Numbered from the stretch's first letter, positions 47,128 to 56,379 are shown. The stretch: 64,000 bases of DNA from Streptomyces sp. MMBL 11-1 (GCF_028622875.1 NZ_CP117710.1:1-64000), one strand, 5' to 3'. A program made the numbers and translations. The notes: a model not told the origin generated them from the sequence alone.

Positions 47128-47167
47128 TGCCGCTGGGGCGGCCGTCGCGACGGCCGCCCCAGCGGCA
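47128..47167 (-). terminator. Rho-independent-type hairpin after the HU gene
   Basis: A perfect 40-bp palindrome: arm TGCCGCTGGGGCGGCCGTCG (47128-47147) followed directly by its complement (47148-47167). It lies 38 bp after the HU stop on the minus strand. Confidence 0.8.
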
Positions 47168-47205
47168 GAACTCGTCCCCAGTGCGAGCAGCGAGGCGTGG
47201 ACGGA

Positions 47206-47484
47206 CTAGCCCTTCGCGGCCGCCTTGAGCTTGGAGCCGGCCGACACCTTGACTCCGTAGCCGGCCGGCACCTGGAGGATCGCGCCCGTCTGGGGGTTCC
47301 GCCCGGTGCGGGCGGCGCGGTGGGTGCGCTCGAAGGTGAGGAAGCCGGGGATGGTGACCTTCTCGTCGCCCTTGGCGACGATGTCGCCCACGGTCTCGGC
47401 GAGGGCGGCCAGGACTGCGTCGGCGGCCGTGCGGGAGACGTCGGCGCGCTCGGAGATTGAGGCCACCAGTTCGCTGCGGTTCAT
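47206..47484 (-). CDS. hup: HU-family histone-like DNA-binding protein (92 aa)
   Basis: A classic HU: MNRSELVASISERADVSRTA, ADAVLAALAETVGDIVAKGD, EKVTIPGFLTFERTHRAART and the arm GRNPQTGAILQVPAGYGVKV. It ends SAGSKLKAAAKG, the correct length for HU. It binds and bends DNA non-specifically and compacts the nucleoid; on plasmids it may help replication initiation or mask the replicon from host regulators. A strong terminator follows. ATG at 47484 with AGGAGTCTCTTC before it. Confidence 0.95.
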   Translation of the reverse strand: MNRSELVASISERADVSRTAADAVLAALAETVGDIVAKGDEKVTIPGFLTFERTHRAARTGRNPQTGAILQVPAGYGVKVSAGSKLKAAAKG

Positions 47485-47647
47485 GAAGAGACTCCTATCG
47501 TGCGTGCCAGTTCGGCATTGTGAGAATGGGCCGGAAGCGAGTCGTCGCGTCGGAACCGGCTTTCGATCTGATCGTTGTATTGCTGTGGGCCCGGGATACT
47601 GCTCGCGCCAGGCGAGCGGGCACGGCGGGGGCCGAAGAGTCTTGGCT

Positions 47648-47845
47648 CTACCGTTCGCGGCGGGTCGACTGGAGCCATCGCTCCCAAGCGAGCCACGCGG
47701 CGACGGCCAGCGTGATCACCAGGCCGGCGACGAAGACGGTCGGGCTTTCCACGCTCACCGCGACGGTCGCGGCGATGAAGGCGATCGCACCGAGGACTAC
47801 AAGAAGAGATGAACTCCTCGCACCGCTCGACCTCTTCCGCTTCAT
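47648..47845 (-). CDS. Small membrane protein (65 aa)
   Basis: ATG at 47845 behind GGAGGGTGTGAACG. A basic N-terminus MKRKRSSGARSSS is followed by two hydrophobic helices (LLVVLGAIAFIAATVAVSV and VFVAGLVITLAVAAWLAW) and a short charged tail ERWLQSTRRER. Presumably an integral membrane protein with both ends inside. A candidate promoter lies 117 bp upstream (47962-47989). The leader between them has no other gene. Function unknown. Confidence 0.7.
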   Translation of the reverse strand: MKRKRSSGARSSSLLVVLGAIAFIAATVAVSVESPTVFVAGLVITLAVAAWLAWERWLQSTRRER

Positions 47846-47961
47846 CGTTCACACCCTCCGAACTCTGGCAGGTTCAGCGGTGCGATGTTACGCACATACC
47901 CCTGCAGGCAGCTCACGGCGCCCCAAGCGTTCGGAGGCTGCGTCCGCGATCGACTGAAGCC

Positions 47962-47989
47962 ATTTTATCGGATGGCGGCGTGTTGTCAA
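47962..47989 (-). promoter_or_regulatory. Candidate promoter for the small membrane protein
   Basis: Minus strand TTGACA (47989-47984), 16 bp, TAAAAT (47967-47962). Close to the other AT-rich promoters in this half of the window. Confidence 0.65.
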
Positions 47990-48108
47990 ACTAGACTTTA
48001 CGTCCCGATGGACCGCAGGCCACCGACTGTCGTCATCCTCACCCCTACACCTAGCAGCACCGATCGACCATCCATGCCTGCAGTCAGGTCGATTCAGTAG
48101 GGCGCACT

Positions 48109-48137
48109 TTGACGGACCGGTACACGTCATGTATATT
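48109..48137 (+). promoter_or_regulatory. Candidate promoter for the 48202 gene
   Basis: TTGACG (48109-48114), 17 bp, TATATT (48132-48137), about 65 bp before the proposed GTG at 48202. Confidence 0.65.
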
Positions 48138-48201
48138 TTTAGTTGTCAATAGCCGGGTGTCGCCCGGCCCAGCCCCGTGGGCCGGGCTCGAAGGGGGAAC
48201 C

Positions 48202-48739
48202 GTGACGGATGCGCACGACCACGCGAGAGCCAGGCCGTAGCCCAGGCGCTGCGCGCTGCCTTGTCCGTTCCCAGCCGCACTCACGTGTGCACGTTGGCCT
48301 GCGGATGCCCCGATGCCGAGGGCGATCTCTCCTGGCACATCGACACCGAGACCCGGTCCTACGAACTCGACCCTTCCCCCGCCGCAGCCAGCGTGAGGCT
48401 GTCGAACCAGGAGATCCCGCCTCTGGCTTCGCGGCATCGCGCCCTCATCCACTCCAACGCCGGCACGGGAAGACCCACTCAACCGCGCCGGACCAGGCCC
48501 CACCTGTGGCGCCTGCGGCCGTCCGCCTTTGGGAGCGGTGATGTCAGATTCGTCTCAGGCCTACCACTGGGTACTCGTCCTCTGGAAGACCGAGAGCGCC
48601 GACTCCGAGGAGCCCCTGCTCGGTCGAGGCGCTGGCCTTGCTCTGGGTCGAGAGGCATCTCCAGCCCGAGAACCCACGCTCGATCATCTACCTCGGGCCG
48701 TCGGCGCTCCCTCTCCGGCCACCCCTGCACGGCACGTAG
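48202..48739 (+). pseudogene. Frameshifted hypothetical gene(s)
   Basis: Coding-like phrases lie in sequence but in different frames. VTDAHDHAR follows GAAGGGGGAACC at 48202. Then come SQAVAQALRAALSVPSRTHV, CTLACGCPDAEGDLSWHIDT, ETRSYELDPSPAAASVRLSN and QEIPPLASRHRALIHSNAG. Next are PTCGACGRPPLGAVMSDSSQ and AYHWVLVLWKTESADSEEP, and finally SVEALALLWVERHLQPENPR with SIIYLGPSALPLRPPLHGT, ending at a TAG (48737-48739). It may be one gene of about 180 residues with several indels, or two overlapping genes (the second from ATG 48541, which overlaps a TGA). Function unknown. Confidence 0.45.
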
Positions 48740-48796
48740 CCGCGCTCCTTCGACTTCACCCCCACCCCACCGTTTCCCGAGCACTCCGGAGGTCCC

Positions 48797-49261
48797 ATGA
48801 GCAGCACCCCGACATCCGCCGACCCCGCAGTCACGGCGCTGCGTATCGCGCTTGAGCAGGCCGGTCACGACCTGGCCGAAGTCCTGTTCCAGCGAGTGGA
48901 ATTGGAGAACCAGTCCCACTACGTCGTCGTACGCTACAACCCGCTCGACGCGGAAAAATTCAAGCGGGAGGAGGAGATGTCCACCTCCTACAGCGAAACG
49001 TTGCAGCAGGCCGGCTGGCAGGCGGCCCTCGACCTCGGGTCGCTGGTCCTGGTCCCGAACATCCCGCCTCGGGACACCGCCCCCGACAGTTACATCGCCT
49101 CCTGGAGCATCTCCATCGACTGTGCGATCAACGACCAGGGTGCCGCTGACCAGGCACGTGAACGACAGCTCGACACCGGTATCACAGAAGCCCTCTGGGA
49201 CGTGACGGATGCTGCCGGGCGCAGCACGCAGGTTCTCACCCAGGACCCGGACCTCTCATGA
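48797..49261 (+). CDS. Hypothetical acidic protein (154 aa)
   Basis: ATG at 48797 with the strong site CCGGAGGTCCC. Sequence MSSTPTSADPAVTALRIALE, LAEVLFQRVELENQSHYVVV, SYSETLQQAGWQAALDLGSL and TGITEALWDVTDAAGRSTQV. Alpha/beta, soluble. Its TGA overlaps the ATG of the next gene (ATGA), so the two are translationally coupled, which suggests a joint role. No family recognised. Confidence 0.7.
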   Translation: MSSTPTSADPAVTALRIALEQAGHDLAEVLFQRVELENQSHYVVVRYNPLDAEKFKREEEMSTSYSETLQQAGWQAALDLGSLVLVPNIPPRDTAPDSYIASWSISIDCAINDQGAADQARERQLDTGITEALWDVTDAAGRSTQVLTQDPDLS

Positions 49262-50583
49262 GAAGCGCACCCGCCGAATGGAGAAGCCGGCCCTCTGAAC
49301 CGCAAGAGGTGGCCCTGCCCGGTTTCGGTGTGCTGACGATCCAGATGAGCGTCCTGGAGCACGGTCAGAGCCGGTACGAGATTCTCGGCCGGCACGTCCG
49401 CGGCACCGTCGTCGTGGTTCCCAGCACACCGAACGGCGGCCCTGTCATCCCGACGGCCGTGCGGGTCCGGTTCGGTGACGCCGAGGGGAGCGCCAGTTGG
49501 TCAGCTCCGTGCTCCGACGAGCCCATCGTGCACGGCGTCCGTATTCACGGGTACACCGACGTCATCAACCCCCGCACGGTCTCACGCCGTGATCACTTCC
49601 TCACGTCCGATGCGGTCGCCCGAAGCGACGGCGGGCGCACACGGCGTATTCCGGACGGAGCTCGGGCACTTACCGAGGCGGTGGTCGTCGCGGTCGTCAA
49701 GCACTGGCACAGGCGTGACGATCGGGCCCTTCTGGTCCGTGCTGCCGCTCGCAGTAGGGCGGCTGATCAGGTGAGGTACGAAGATCGGCAGATTGCGCGG
49801 CTGCAGGCCGAGTTGCAGACGGTCCGCGACGATCGCGCGGCCGCCAGGCGGTGCATCCGGCAGGTCGTCGGCCTGGTCCGGCGCCGCCAGCCGGATGTCC
49901 AGCCGCCCGTGACGGGGGCTGCACGGGTGCCTTTCCTCGGGCCGGACGGTGTGCCGATGGGCATCCTGACCGTTCGCGAGAAGGAGGTCGGTGTTCTGCC
50001 CGGGCGCGTCGTCTACGAGGTCGAGGGCGGACGTGTACGCGGGACCTTCACCGTGGGGCCGGACCTCTACGACTACTCGCAGGCGATCCCACAGGGCATC
50101 TACATCTCCTACGGCCGCCCGATGAGCGGAACTTCGCCCCGGGCATGCGCCGATGAGCCGTCCGTCAACGGAGTGCGGCTCAGCGGCGGCTGGGCTCACG
50201 GCCGCCGAAGCGATGACATCACCCCCACGTCCCCCGACCACCTGCCCGCCCAGGTCCGGCTGGGACCGACCACTTCGGCGTCCGCTCCGGCAGCAACATC
50301 TCAGCGGGCATCGGCCGTGTTGCGGGCTCTCGCCTTGCACTACCTGTCACGGCCCGACGGAGGTGCCCTGCGTATCGCTGCGGGCAAGCAGCGCGCCGGA
50401 GCGACTGCCGCTGCCGCACGCGAGCGATTGGGTCGACTGCGGAAGCGGGATTCCCTGCTCACGTCTCGGTTGCGTCGGCATCGAGCACGCAGGCAGGAGT
50501 TCCTCGGTCTGCTCACCGGCCCGAGCCCGGCGCTGGCCGTCGAGCCGACCCGACGTCGCCTCCCGCTGAATCTGGCGGCCTGA
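49258..50583 (+). CDS. Protein with an internal duplication (441 aa)
   Basis: ATG at 49258 overlaps the previous stop. Two similar halves can be aligned. Half 1 has GFGVLTIQMSVLEHGQSRYE, ILGRHVRGTVVVVPSTPNGG and SDEPIVHGVRIHGYTDVINP, then a helix and coiled coil (IARLQAELQTVRDDRAAARR). Half 2 has MGILTVREKEVGVLPGRVVY, EVEGGRVRGTFTVGPDLYDY and ADEPSVNGVRLSGGWAHGR, then LGRLRKRDSLLTSRLRRHRA. Each half is thus a beta-rich module plus a basic coiled coil. Together with the coupled upstream gene it may form a complex. Function unknown. Confidence 0.7.
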   Translation: MRSAPAEWRSRPSEPQEVALPGFGVLTIQMSVLEHGQSRYEILGRHVRGTVVVVPSTPNGGPVIPTAVRVRFGDAEGSASWSAPCSDEPIVHGVRIHGYTDVINPRTVSRRDHFLTSDAVARSDGGRTRRIPDGARALTEAVVVAVVKHWHRRDDRALLVRAAARSRAADQVRYEDRQIARLQAELQTVRDDRAAARRCIRQVVGLVRRRQPDVQPPVTGAARVPFLGPDGVPMGILTVREKEVGVLPGRVVYEVEGGRVRGTFTVGPDLYDYSQAIPQGIYISYGRPMSGTSPRACADEPSVNGVRLSGGWAHGRRSDDITPTSPDHLPAQVRLGPTTSASAPAATSQRASAVLRALALHYLSRPDGGALRIAAGKQRAGATAAAARERLGRLRKRDSLLTSRLRRHRARRQEFLGLLTGPSPALAVEPTRRRLPLNLAA

Positions 50584-50634
50584 TACGCACGTCGTTCACC
50601 TGCTCGGCAAGATTCGGGAGCGAGGAGCGATCGG

Positions 50635-51384
50635 TCATGCGGCGGGGCGCAGCCGCACGTTGGCGAGGCGTGCCGCTGCGCGGATGCGGCGTCGGTTCCA
50701 TCCGGGCTCTGTGGGCAGGGACCGCAGGTGCCGACGCAGCTCGGTGGCCTGGACGATGGTGACGCCGTCGCTGACGAGTCCGCCGCGGGGAATGGCTGCG
50801 TGGTGGACGGCGATGATGGGCCGCACCGGGTGGCCGAGCACTTCTGCGGCGCGCTGGGCTTCCCAGACCACTGTGGCGACGGCGCGTTGCTGCGGGTAGC
50901 GCCCGTACCAGAGGCTCCCACGGGCGTCGATGCGGACCTTGGAGGATTTCGACCTCCACGACTTCGTGTCTATATACGAGGGGCCACTCCGACCAATGAC
51001 CAAATGGTCAAGATTTGCCCTTGATCGCGGTATTTGCCGGTCATGCAGTACGACCCATCGGCCGATCCCGAACCAGACAAGGGGTGCGAGGGTACGGCGG
51101 GTCCGGCGTTCCCCGGCGGCGCCGGTGGCCCAGGAGCTGCCCTTGCTGCGGTAGAGGCGGCGGAGGACCGCGGCCATGGCGATGACGAAGACCGCGCTGC
51201 CCGCGCGCCAGTCCGCGACGTCCGCCGTCAGGTAGGCCGCGATCGCCGACGGGACCGAGGAGACGGGTAGCACCCATGAGGCGGTGCGGTGCTGTTTGCG
51301 CCGCTCTTCGGCTCGTATGGCGTCTGCCATCACCTGGGCGCTCGCGCCCGCACCACTCCGGCGTCTGGAAGGCGGCGTGGGCAT
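50635..51384 (-). CDS. NERD-domain membrane protein (249 aa)
   Basis: ATG at 51384 behind GAGGAGCCCATC. The N-terminal 60 residues carry a hydrophobic hairpin (VLPVSSVPSAIAAYLTADVA and GSAVFVIAMAAVLRRLYRS). The NERD (nuclease-related) domain follows: WATGAAGERRTRRTLAPLVW, WVVLHDRQIPRSRANLDHLV, IGRSGPSYIDTKSWRSKSSK. The Asp in NLDH and D-x-K in IDTKSW are the nuclease-like residues. It ends with TIVQATELRRHLRSLP. NERD proteins occur on many plasmids; a nucleic-acid role is inferred, with activity unproven. Convergent with the preceding gene, only 51 bp apart. Confidence 0.8.
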   Translation of the reverse strand: MPTPPSRRRSGAGASAQVMADAIRAEERRKQHRTASWVLPVSSVPSAIAAYLTADVADWRAGSAVFVIAMAAVLRRLYRSKGSSWATGAAGERRTRRTLAPLVWFGIGRWVVLHDRQIPRSRANLDHLVIGRSGPSYIDTKSWRSKSSKVRIDARGSLWYGRYPQQRAVATVVWEAQRAAEVLGHPVRPIIAVHHAAIPRGGLVSDGVTIVQATELRRHLRSLPTEPGWNRRRIRAAARLANVRLRPAA

Positions 51385-51980
51385 GATGGGCTCCTCTGCA
51401 TCGGTCGACGTGCTGGCGATGCTGCCGATCCGGCCCTGTGTACACGGATCGCGGACGGCCGGATGCCGCCGCGGGAGGCCGCGCCCCCCACATCGGTGGT
51501 CTGTTCGCCTGCGGCTGGGCCACCTCGCCTCTCCGGGAGTCACGCTCCGCCCGGGTTCGCGCCCTGCGAAACCGCCGCTCCTGCGGTGGCTCTCCACGCT
51601 TCGACCCGAATCTGCGCCGGCGGATCCGGCGCCGGGACGGCGGGCCGCTCAGCTCTCCCGGCGAGCAGTCCTTCCGACCCGGGCCATCTCGGTGGGCCAC
51701 GCGTCAGCCCGCCGAGCTTCTCTGGCGGCCGTCGCGATGTCGCCCCCTGGCTCTGCGCCCGGGTTTTGGCCGTTTCACCAGGTACGAGGGGCAAGAGCGG
51801 GGTCAGGACGGCAGCGTCAGCGTCGGCGGCTCGACGCCTTGTTGACCACAGGGGCCCACCGGCTTCGATGGGCGATTCCGGACATGCAAAAGATCCCCGG
51901 GCTGCCAGCGCGGGGATCACCTTCTGCTGCGTGGCGCATGCTCTCTCGGCCAGAGGGACCGAGCGGGATACTCCCGGGAG
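51385..51980. other. Gene-free spacer
   Basis: About 600 bp upstream of the NERD gene. Shadow frames only; no repeat or RNA gene seen. Confidence 0.4.
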
Positions 51981-52148
51981 CTAGCCCGCCTCGCGGGAGT
52001 ACCGGATCGCGGCTCGCCTCGCCCCCCTGCGGTCCCGTTTCCCCTTGGTCCCGGCCTGGTGGAACCCGCTCGCGTTGGAGCTGCGGCGCTCCTGTGCCGC
52101 CAAGGCGCGGGCCCGATTTCCGGTGTGGCCATTTGCGTGGAGTTTCAT
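51981..52148 (-). CDS. Small basic protein (55 aa)
   Basis: ATG at 52148 behind AAAGGACGACAACCGT. MKLHANGHTGNRARALAAQE, RRSSNASGFHQAGTKGKRDR, RGARRAAIRYSREAG and TAG. Very basic, possibly nucleic-acid binding. A promoter-like sequence lies 116 bp upstream. Function unknown. Confidence 0.55.
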   Translation of the reverse strand: MKLHANGHTGNRARALAAQERRSSNASGFHQAGTKGKRDRRGARRAAIRYSREAG

Positions 52149-52263
52149 ACGGTTGTCGTCCTTTCGCGCGGATATGACCGAACTGGATGTCGGGGCGGAG
52201 GGGCTGTCGGGGGCTGCCTTCCGGATTCTCGGAGGCGCGAGCCGAACGAGTTTGACAAGTAAG

Positions 52264-52292
52264 ATTGTACAGGAGATTGACGGTATGCACAA
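52264..52292 (-). promoter_or_regulatory. Candidate promoter for the 52148 gene
   Basis: Minus strand TTGTGC (52292-52287), 17 bp, TACAAT (52269-52264). A TTGACA also occurs on the plus strand (52251-52256) without a good -10 box. Confidence 0.5.
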
Positions 52293-52379
52293 CAGCCACC
52301 GCCCCTGAGCGCAGGGCATCGCCCACGCAAGGAGCCGCGTGTGGCCTTGCCCGCGGGGGCGGGGCAACGGTGGGACCGG

Positions 52380-53042
52380 CTACTGCTGCTCGGCCTTGGC
52401 GGCCATCTCCGCCGCCGTGGCGGTGGGCCGCTTGCCTGACTGCACCTGCTGAAGGCGCTTCAGCGTCGCGGCCAGCATGTCGTGGGCGTCGGTGACGTCC
52501 CCGCCGGCGTCCTGGATCGTTACCTCGATGTTGACCGTTCCGGACCGGGCGTAGGCGTACGCGGATCCGCTCTTCTCGTTGATGAGGAACGTGGTCTCCT
52601 CGCCGACCTTCGCGTTCAGTTCGTGCTTGGTGAGTCCCTCGCGGTGCGTCCACGACGAGAAGGCACTTCGCGCGTGTGCAGCGGTGTCGAACTGGCAGAT
52701 GTTCAGGTCCATCATTCGGGAGCGAGTGGAGCCCTGGTAGTGGTAGTCGGTGTCTCCGCCTCTCGTCCAGCCCGCGGGTTCCGCGCCCTCGGCGTGAGAG
52801 CAGTCGTCGGCCGTCCCGGGTAGGCCCTTGTCCAGGTTGCCGAGCTGGTACTCCGCTGGGGCGTCCCGGCCTTCCGGAATCGCCTGAGTGATCTCCCCTT
52901 GCGTGAACTGCTTCGTCAGGGGCCGGTCGGTGGCGTCCTGCGCCGGCTTGCTGTCTCCGGTGTCGCCGGAGGAGCAGGAAGCGAGCGCTAGCACGAGGCA
53001 GGTCATCAGGGCTGCGGGCAGGGCGGTACGACTGCGTGTCAT
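52380..53042 (-). CDS. Secreted lipoprotein (220 aa)
   Basis: ATG at 53042 gives the signal MTRSRTALPAALMTCLVLAL with lipobox ALASC, so Cys is lipidated and anchored to the outer face of the membrane after cleavage. The mature part is Ser/Thr/Asp-rich at first (SSGDTGDSKPAQDATD), followed by YQLGNLDKGLPGTADDCSHA, MMDLNICQFDTAAHARSAFS and TFLINEKSGSAYAYARSGTV. Two further Cys may form a disulfide. Resembles DUF3558-like actinobacterial lipoproteins in layout, but I do not assign a family. An alternative ATG at 53048 adds two residues. Confidence 0.8.
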   Translation of the reverse strand: MTRSRTALPAALMTCLVLALASCSSGDTGDSKPAQDATDRPLTKQFTQGEITQAIPEGRDAPAEYQLGNLDKGLPGTADDCSHAEGAEPAGWTRGGDTDYHYQGSTRSRMMDLNICQFDTAAHARSAFSSWTHREGLTKHELNAKVGEETTFLINEKSGSAYAYARSGTVNIEVTIQDAGGDVTDAHDMLAATLKRLQQVQSGKRPTATAAEMAAKAEQQ

Positions 53043-53170
53043 GAGCACAGACTCTCACTTCCTGTAGGTCGTGTTGGAGGCGGGGATGCTGGGAACCGTG
53101 AGCAATTGTTGTCCACGTTCTCGAAGTTGGGTCGGCGGGCCAGCCTCTGGGCCGGGCGTACGTGGACGCG

Positions 53171-53213
53171 CAGGAGGCGGGAGAACAGCTTCTCGCTGTT
53201 CTCCCGCCTCCTG
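53171..53213 (-). terminator. Hairpin after the RING-TerD gene
   Basis: Perfect 19-bp arms starting CAGGAGGCGGGAGAACAGC (53171-53189), loop of 5, second arm 53195-53213. It lies 22 bp downstream of the stop at 53236. Confidence 0.8.
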
Positions 53214-53235
53214 CTGCTGGGCCGGGCCCGATGGG

Positions 53236-55827
53236 CTACCCCAGCGAGGCAGCGACGTCCGGCGCCGCCAGGAGGCGGACCTCGGCTGCTGCGAGGTCGG
53301 CCGGGTGGAGGGCGAAGACCTCGCTGTTCTTGGGCAGCGGGATGTCGCCGCGCAGGAGGAACGCGAGCGTGGCCTGGGTGATGTCCAGCTCCGGCTCCTC
53401 GTCGGTTGCCGGGGTGCCGAGACGTCCTGCGAAGTCGGTGATGGTCTCCTCGGTGCCGCGGCGGTAGGCACTGTGAGATCCGTCGGGGTGACGGACGATC
53501 ACGGCGCTGGCCCGGGCGGCGGCGTGCCAGGCCGCGAGTTCACCGAGTCCGACGCGTGCCCCCGAGGTGAAGAGGCCAGTGAGGCCCTGGCCGAGGATGG
53601 CGAGGCCCTCGGCGTACCGGTGCACCGCGTGGTTGGTCCCGGTGACTCCCTGGGCGACGTCGAGCCACCGCATGGTGCGGGCCTCCACGTCGACGACCAT
53701 CGGGACGGACGCCTTGGCCTGCCCGGCGAGGTCGAACTTCTGCTCTACCTGGCGGGGGTCGAAGACGTTTCCGGTAGATCCGGCCTCGTCGCGGACCATG
53801 AGACCGGCGAAGGCCTCATCGAGGGCGTCGAAGGGGACGTCGTTGTACGAGTAGACGGCGGCCACCAGGTAGCGGACGCCTGCCGCGGCCAGCCGGTCCA
53901 GATCGAGGTCGACGAACTCGCTCGCGCCCTCAGGGGCGGGGGCGTCCTGCCGGTCACCCGAGTGCACGGCGGCGTTGCGGCCATAGCGCAGGCTGGTGTA
54001 GTCGCAGGTCCCGACGTGCTTCCACTCGGAGCTGTACATGGCGACGGACAGGTCGAGGTCGGTAACGCCGGAGGTGTCGCTCTCCATCCAGTGGAGGAAG
54101 AGACGGATGGTCCGCCCGGCGGGCATGAGCAGTTCACTGCCTCGCGGCAGGGTGACCAGCGAGCGGGAGGCGGTGCGTTCCGCGAACGGGGCGATCACCC
54201 CATCGAGCTCGGCGTCGACGACCGCGAGGTCGACCTGGTCCAGACGGCTGGCCCGGCGCAGGATCTCCCCGGTCAGGACCGCCTCGGCTCGTTCGACCGC
54301 GCTGACGGCCAGCGGAGGCCGCTGGTCGGCGACGATGTGAGCCCGGGCGTTTCCGCCCTTCGGGAAGAACACACGCTGCTCGGGCGCCTTCCGGGCGCGG
54401 GTGCGGATCTCGCCGAGCGCGGAGAGCAGGACGGCCGGGGCCACACGGGGAGCGGCGTGTCCGAGCGCGCGGACTATCGGTTCGACGCTCTCTCCCCCGG
54501 CTATACGCAGTAGGTGGTCCAGGCGGCGCAGCAGCTCACCCGGGCGTCGGCTGAGCAGCGTGAGTGCGTGCGGGGTGTCGGAGCGGGACAGCGCCAGCTC
54601 AACCTCGGTTGCCCAGGTGCCCATCCGGATCCTGTCACCGTCCGTCGACGCTCCGGGCACCGCGTTCGCCGTGGTCTTCAGCTGCATGGTGAGGGAATCG
54701 GCCGCCAGGCGGAAGCCGCGAAGATCGGCGAAGGCGAGGGCGGTCTTCGGGAAGCGGTTGGCGTACTCGAACGGGTGCAGTCCTTCTCCGGCGTGCTTCC
54801 ACGCCGTGAGGTGCCGGCGCATGTCCTCGGCGACGAGCTGGGGGGCGAGGTTGTCGAGAACGTCCAGCAGTGCTCGGCGTACGGGCCGGGGCACGGACTT
54901 GAAGCGGGGGAGGATGACCAGGCCCGCGTCGCCTCCCGAGCGGACCGCGAGCAGGCGAAGAACGTCGGTGGCGGTGTCCATCCTCGCCGCGAGGGCGGGG
55001 AGCGTCACGTCGTACGCGGCCGGGTCGTTGAGGAGCCAGGAGAGGACGCTGGCCTTCGTCTCACGGCCCGGGATCGACTCGGGCAGCCACGACAGGTCGG
55101 TACGGTCACGGGTGTCGAGGAACAGGCTGAGGTCGTCCATGTCCTGCGGGCTCAGTGCCGTGGGACGCGAGAGCAGGGTGGCCAGTTCGGAGGAGACGTC
55201 CGCGGAGCGGGCTGCGGTGTCACCGCCGTGGGCGAGAACGCGGAGGCGAGTGGGCAGCGCGCGGCCGCGGCCGGAGGGCCGGCGGGGCTGCTCGGGGCGC
55301 AGGAACGGGTCGTCCGCGTTGATGCGCCGCTGACAGATCGGGCAGGCCGAGACGTCTGCCCCGTCGAAGCACGCCCGGCACACGAGGTGGGCGCAGGGGG
55401 AGACGGGGTGCACCGTGCTGGCGGTGCCGCACAGGACGCACGGCTGCTCGGGTGCCTGGAGGAGCAGCGCCAGGACGCGGTCGACGTAGAGGGCAGCAGT
55501 GTCGTCGGGCGTGCTGTCGGGGAAGTTCCGGAACAGTGGGGTGTGCGTGCGGTCAGCTCCCAGCGCGCGGTCGATGTCCTGCAGCAGGGAGTTGCCCTGG
55601 TCGGTGAGTGTCGCCGGGGCGAGTTCGGTGAGGGCTCGACGGAGACCGGCCGACATGAGGTAGCCGCGGTCAAGGAGGTCGGAGTCGAGGAGCGCGACGC
55701 CGGCGAGGGTCTCGACGGACGGCCGGCTGGTTGGAGCAGGGAGATAGACGGTGCCGCGGCGTGCGAGGAGCGCCGCCGCGAGGCTGTGACGGGTGGATGT
55801 GGTCGTCGAGGTGGTGGTGGGCGTCAT
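53236..55827 (-). CDS. MXAN_6230/SCO0854-family RING-finger protein with TerD-like domain (863 aa)
   Basis: ATG at 55827 behind GCAGGAGAGGAACGCC. A RING finger at about residues 130-168 is seen as CVLCG, then SPCAHLVCRACFD and ACPICQRRI (C3HC4 spacing). The long middle is helical (LRRLDHLLRIAGGESVEPIV, VERAEAVLTGEILRRASRLD). The last 300 residues resemble TerD-type calcium/tellurite-resistance stress domains: TSGVTDLDLSVAMYSSEWKH, AAVHSGDRQDAP, FVDLDLDRLAAAGVRYLVAA and MVVDVEARTMRWLDVAQ. This matches the bacterial family named for MXAN_6230 and SCO0854. Bacterial RING proteins may act as ubiquitin-like ligase components or signalling adaptors; the activity is not known. Confidence 0.85.
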   Translation of the reverse strand: MTPTTTSTTTSTRHSLAAALLARRGTVYLPAPTSRPSVETLAGVALLDSDLLDRGYLMSAGLRRALTELAPATLTDQGNSLLQDIDRALGADRTHTPLFRNFPDSTPDDTAALYVDRVLALLLQAPEQPCVLCGTASTVHPVSPCAHLVCRACFDGADVSACPICQRRINADDPFLRPEQPRRPSGRGRALPTRLRVLAHGGDTAARSADVSSELATLLSRPTALSPQDMDDLSLFLDTRDRTDLSWLPESIPGRETKASVLSWLLNDPAAYDVTLPALAARMDTATDVLRLLAVRSGGDAGLVILPRFKSVPRPVRRALLDVLDNLAPQLVAEDMRRHLTAWKHAGEGLHPFEYANRFPKTALAFADLRGFRLAADSLTMQLKTTANAVPGASTDGDRIRMGTWATEVELALSRSDTPHALTLLSRRPGELLRRLDHLLRIAGGESVEPIVRALGHAAPRVAPAVLLSALGEIRTRARKAPEQRVFFPKGGNARAHIVADQRPPLAVSAVERAEAVLTGEILRRASRLDQVDLAVVDAELDGVIAPFAERTASRSLVTLPRGSELLMPAGRTIRLFLHWMESDTSGVTDLDLSVAMYSSEWKHVGTCDYTSLRYGRNAAVHSGDRQDAPAPEGASEFVDLDLDRLAAAGVRYLVAAVYSYNDVPFDALDEAFAGLMVRDEAGSTGNVFDPRQVEQKFDLAGQAKASVPMVVDVEARTMRWLDVAQGVTGTNHAVHRYAEGLAILGQGLTGLFTSGARVGLGELAAWHAAARASAVIVRHPDGSHSAYRRGTEETITDFAGRLGTPATDEEPELDITQATLAFLLRGDIPLPKNSEVFALHPADLAAAEVRLLAAPDVAASLG

Positions 55828-56232
55828 GGCGTTCCTCTCCTGCGGGATGTGACCGGGGACAGCGGTGGGCGGGCTCGCTCGGCAGGCGATGGCGCAGATG
55901 CGGCGGCGTCGAAGGCCGAGGGATGAGCGGTGGTGACGCAGGGCCTGGTCAGCTCTGCGGGTGAGGCGTGCGGTAGGCCCGGCCCGGGGGGGCTGGAGAT
56001 GCCGGAGCGTGGAGAGGTGCCATGCGGAACCCTCGGATGCGGGGCGGGAAGTGAGCGCGCTGGGATTCCATACCAGGGGTTTGAGAAGGAAGCACGCAAC
56101 GGAGCCGCCCCGCGGCCCGAGAGTACAAGCTGAGCTTCGCGGTCGCATCGGGTTTGTAGCCCGCTGACGGACTGCGAGTCGCTGCACATCTCTCCGCAGG
56201 AAAGCCAGCATGTCGGCTGCCCTGCGAGATCT

Positions 56233-56261
56233 AATTTAGCAGTAGGTAAGCCTTTTGCCAA
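56233..56261 (-). promoter_or_regulatory. Candidate promoter for the RING-TerD gene
   Basis: Minus strand TTGGCA (56261-56256), 17 bp, TAAATT (56238-56233), followed by AG. The leader to the start codon at 55827 is about 400 nt and contains no supportable gene. Confidence 0.65.
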
Positions 56262-56379
56262 TTCTTACGTGTCGACAGCGCGGATTAGGGGTCACCGCCC
56301 CGCCGGTGACGTACCAGCACGGGCGGGGCGGGGTGGCCCTGCCGCTGCCGGGCAGTCGGGGCCGGCCCGAGCCGCGTGC

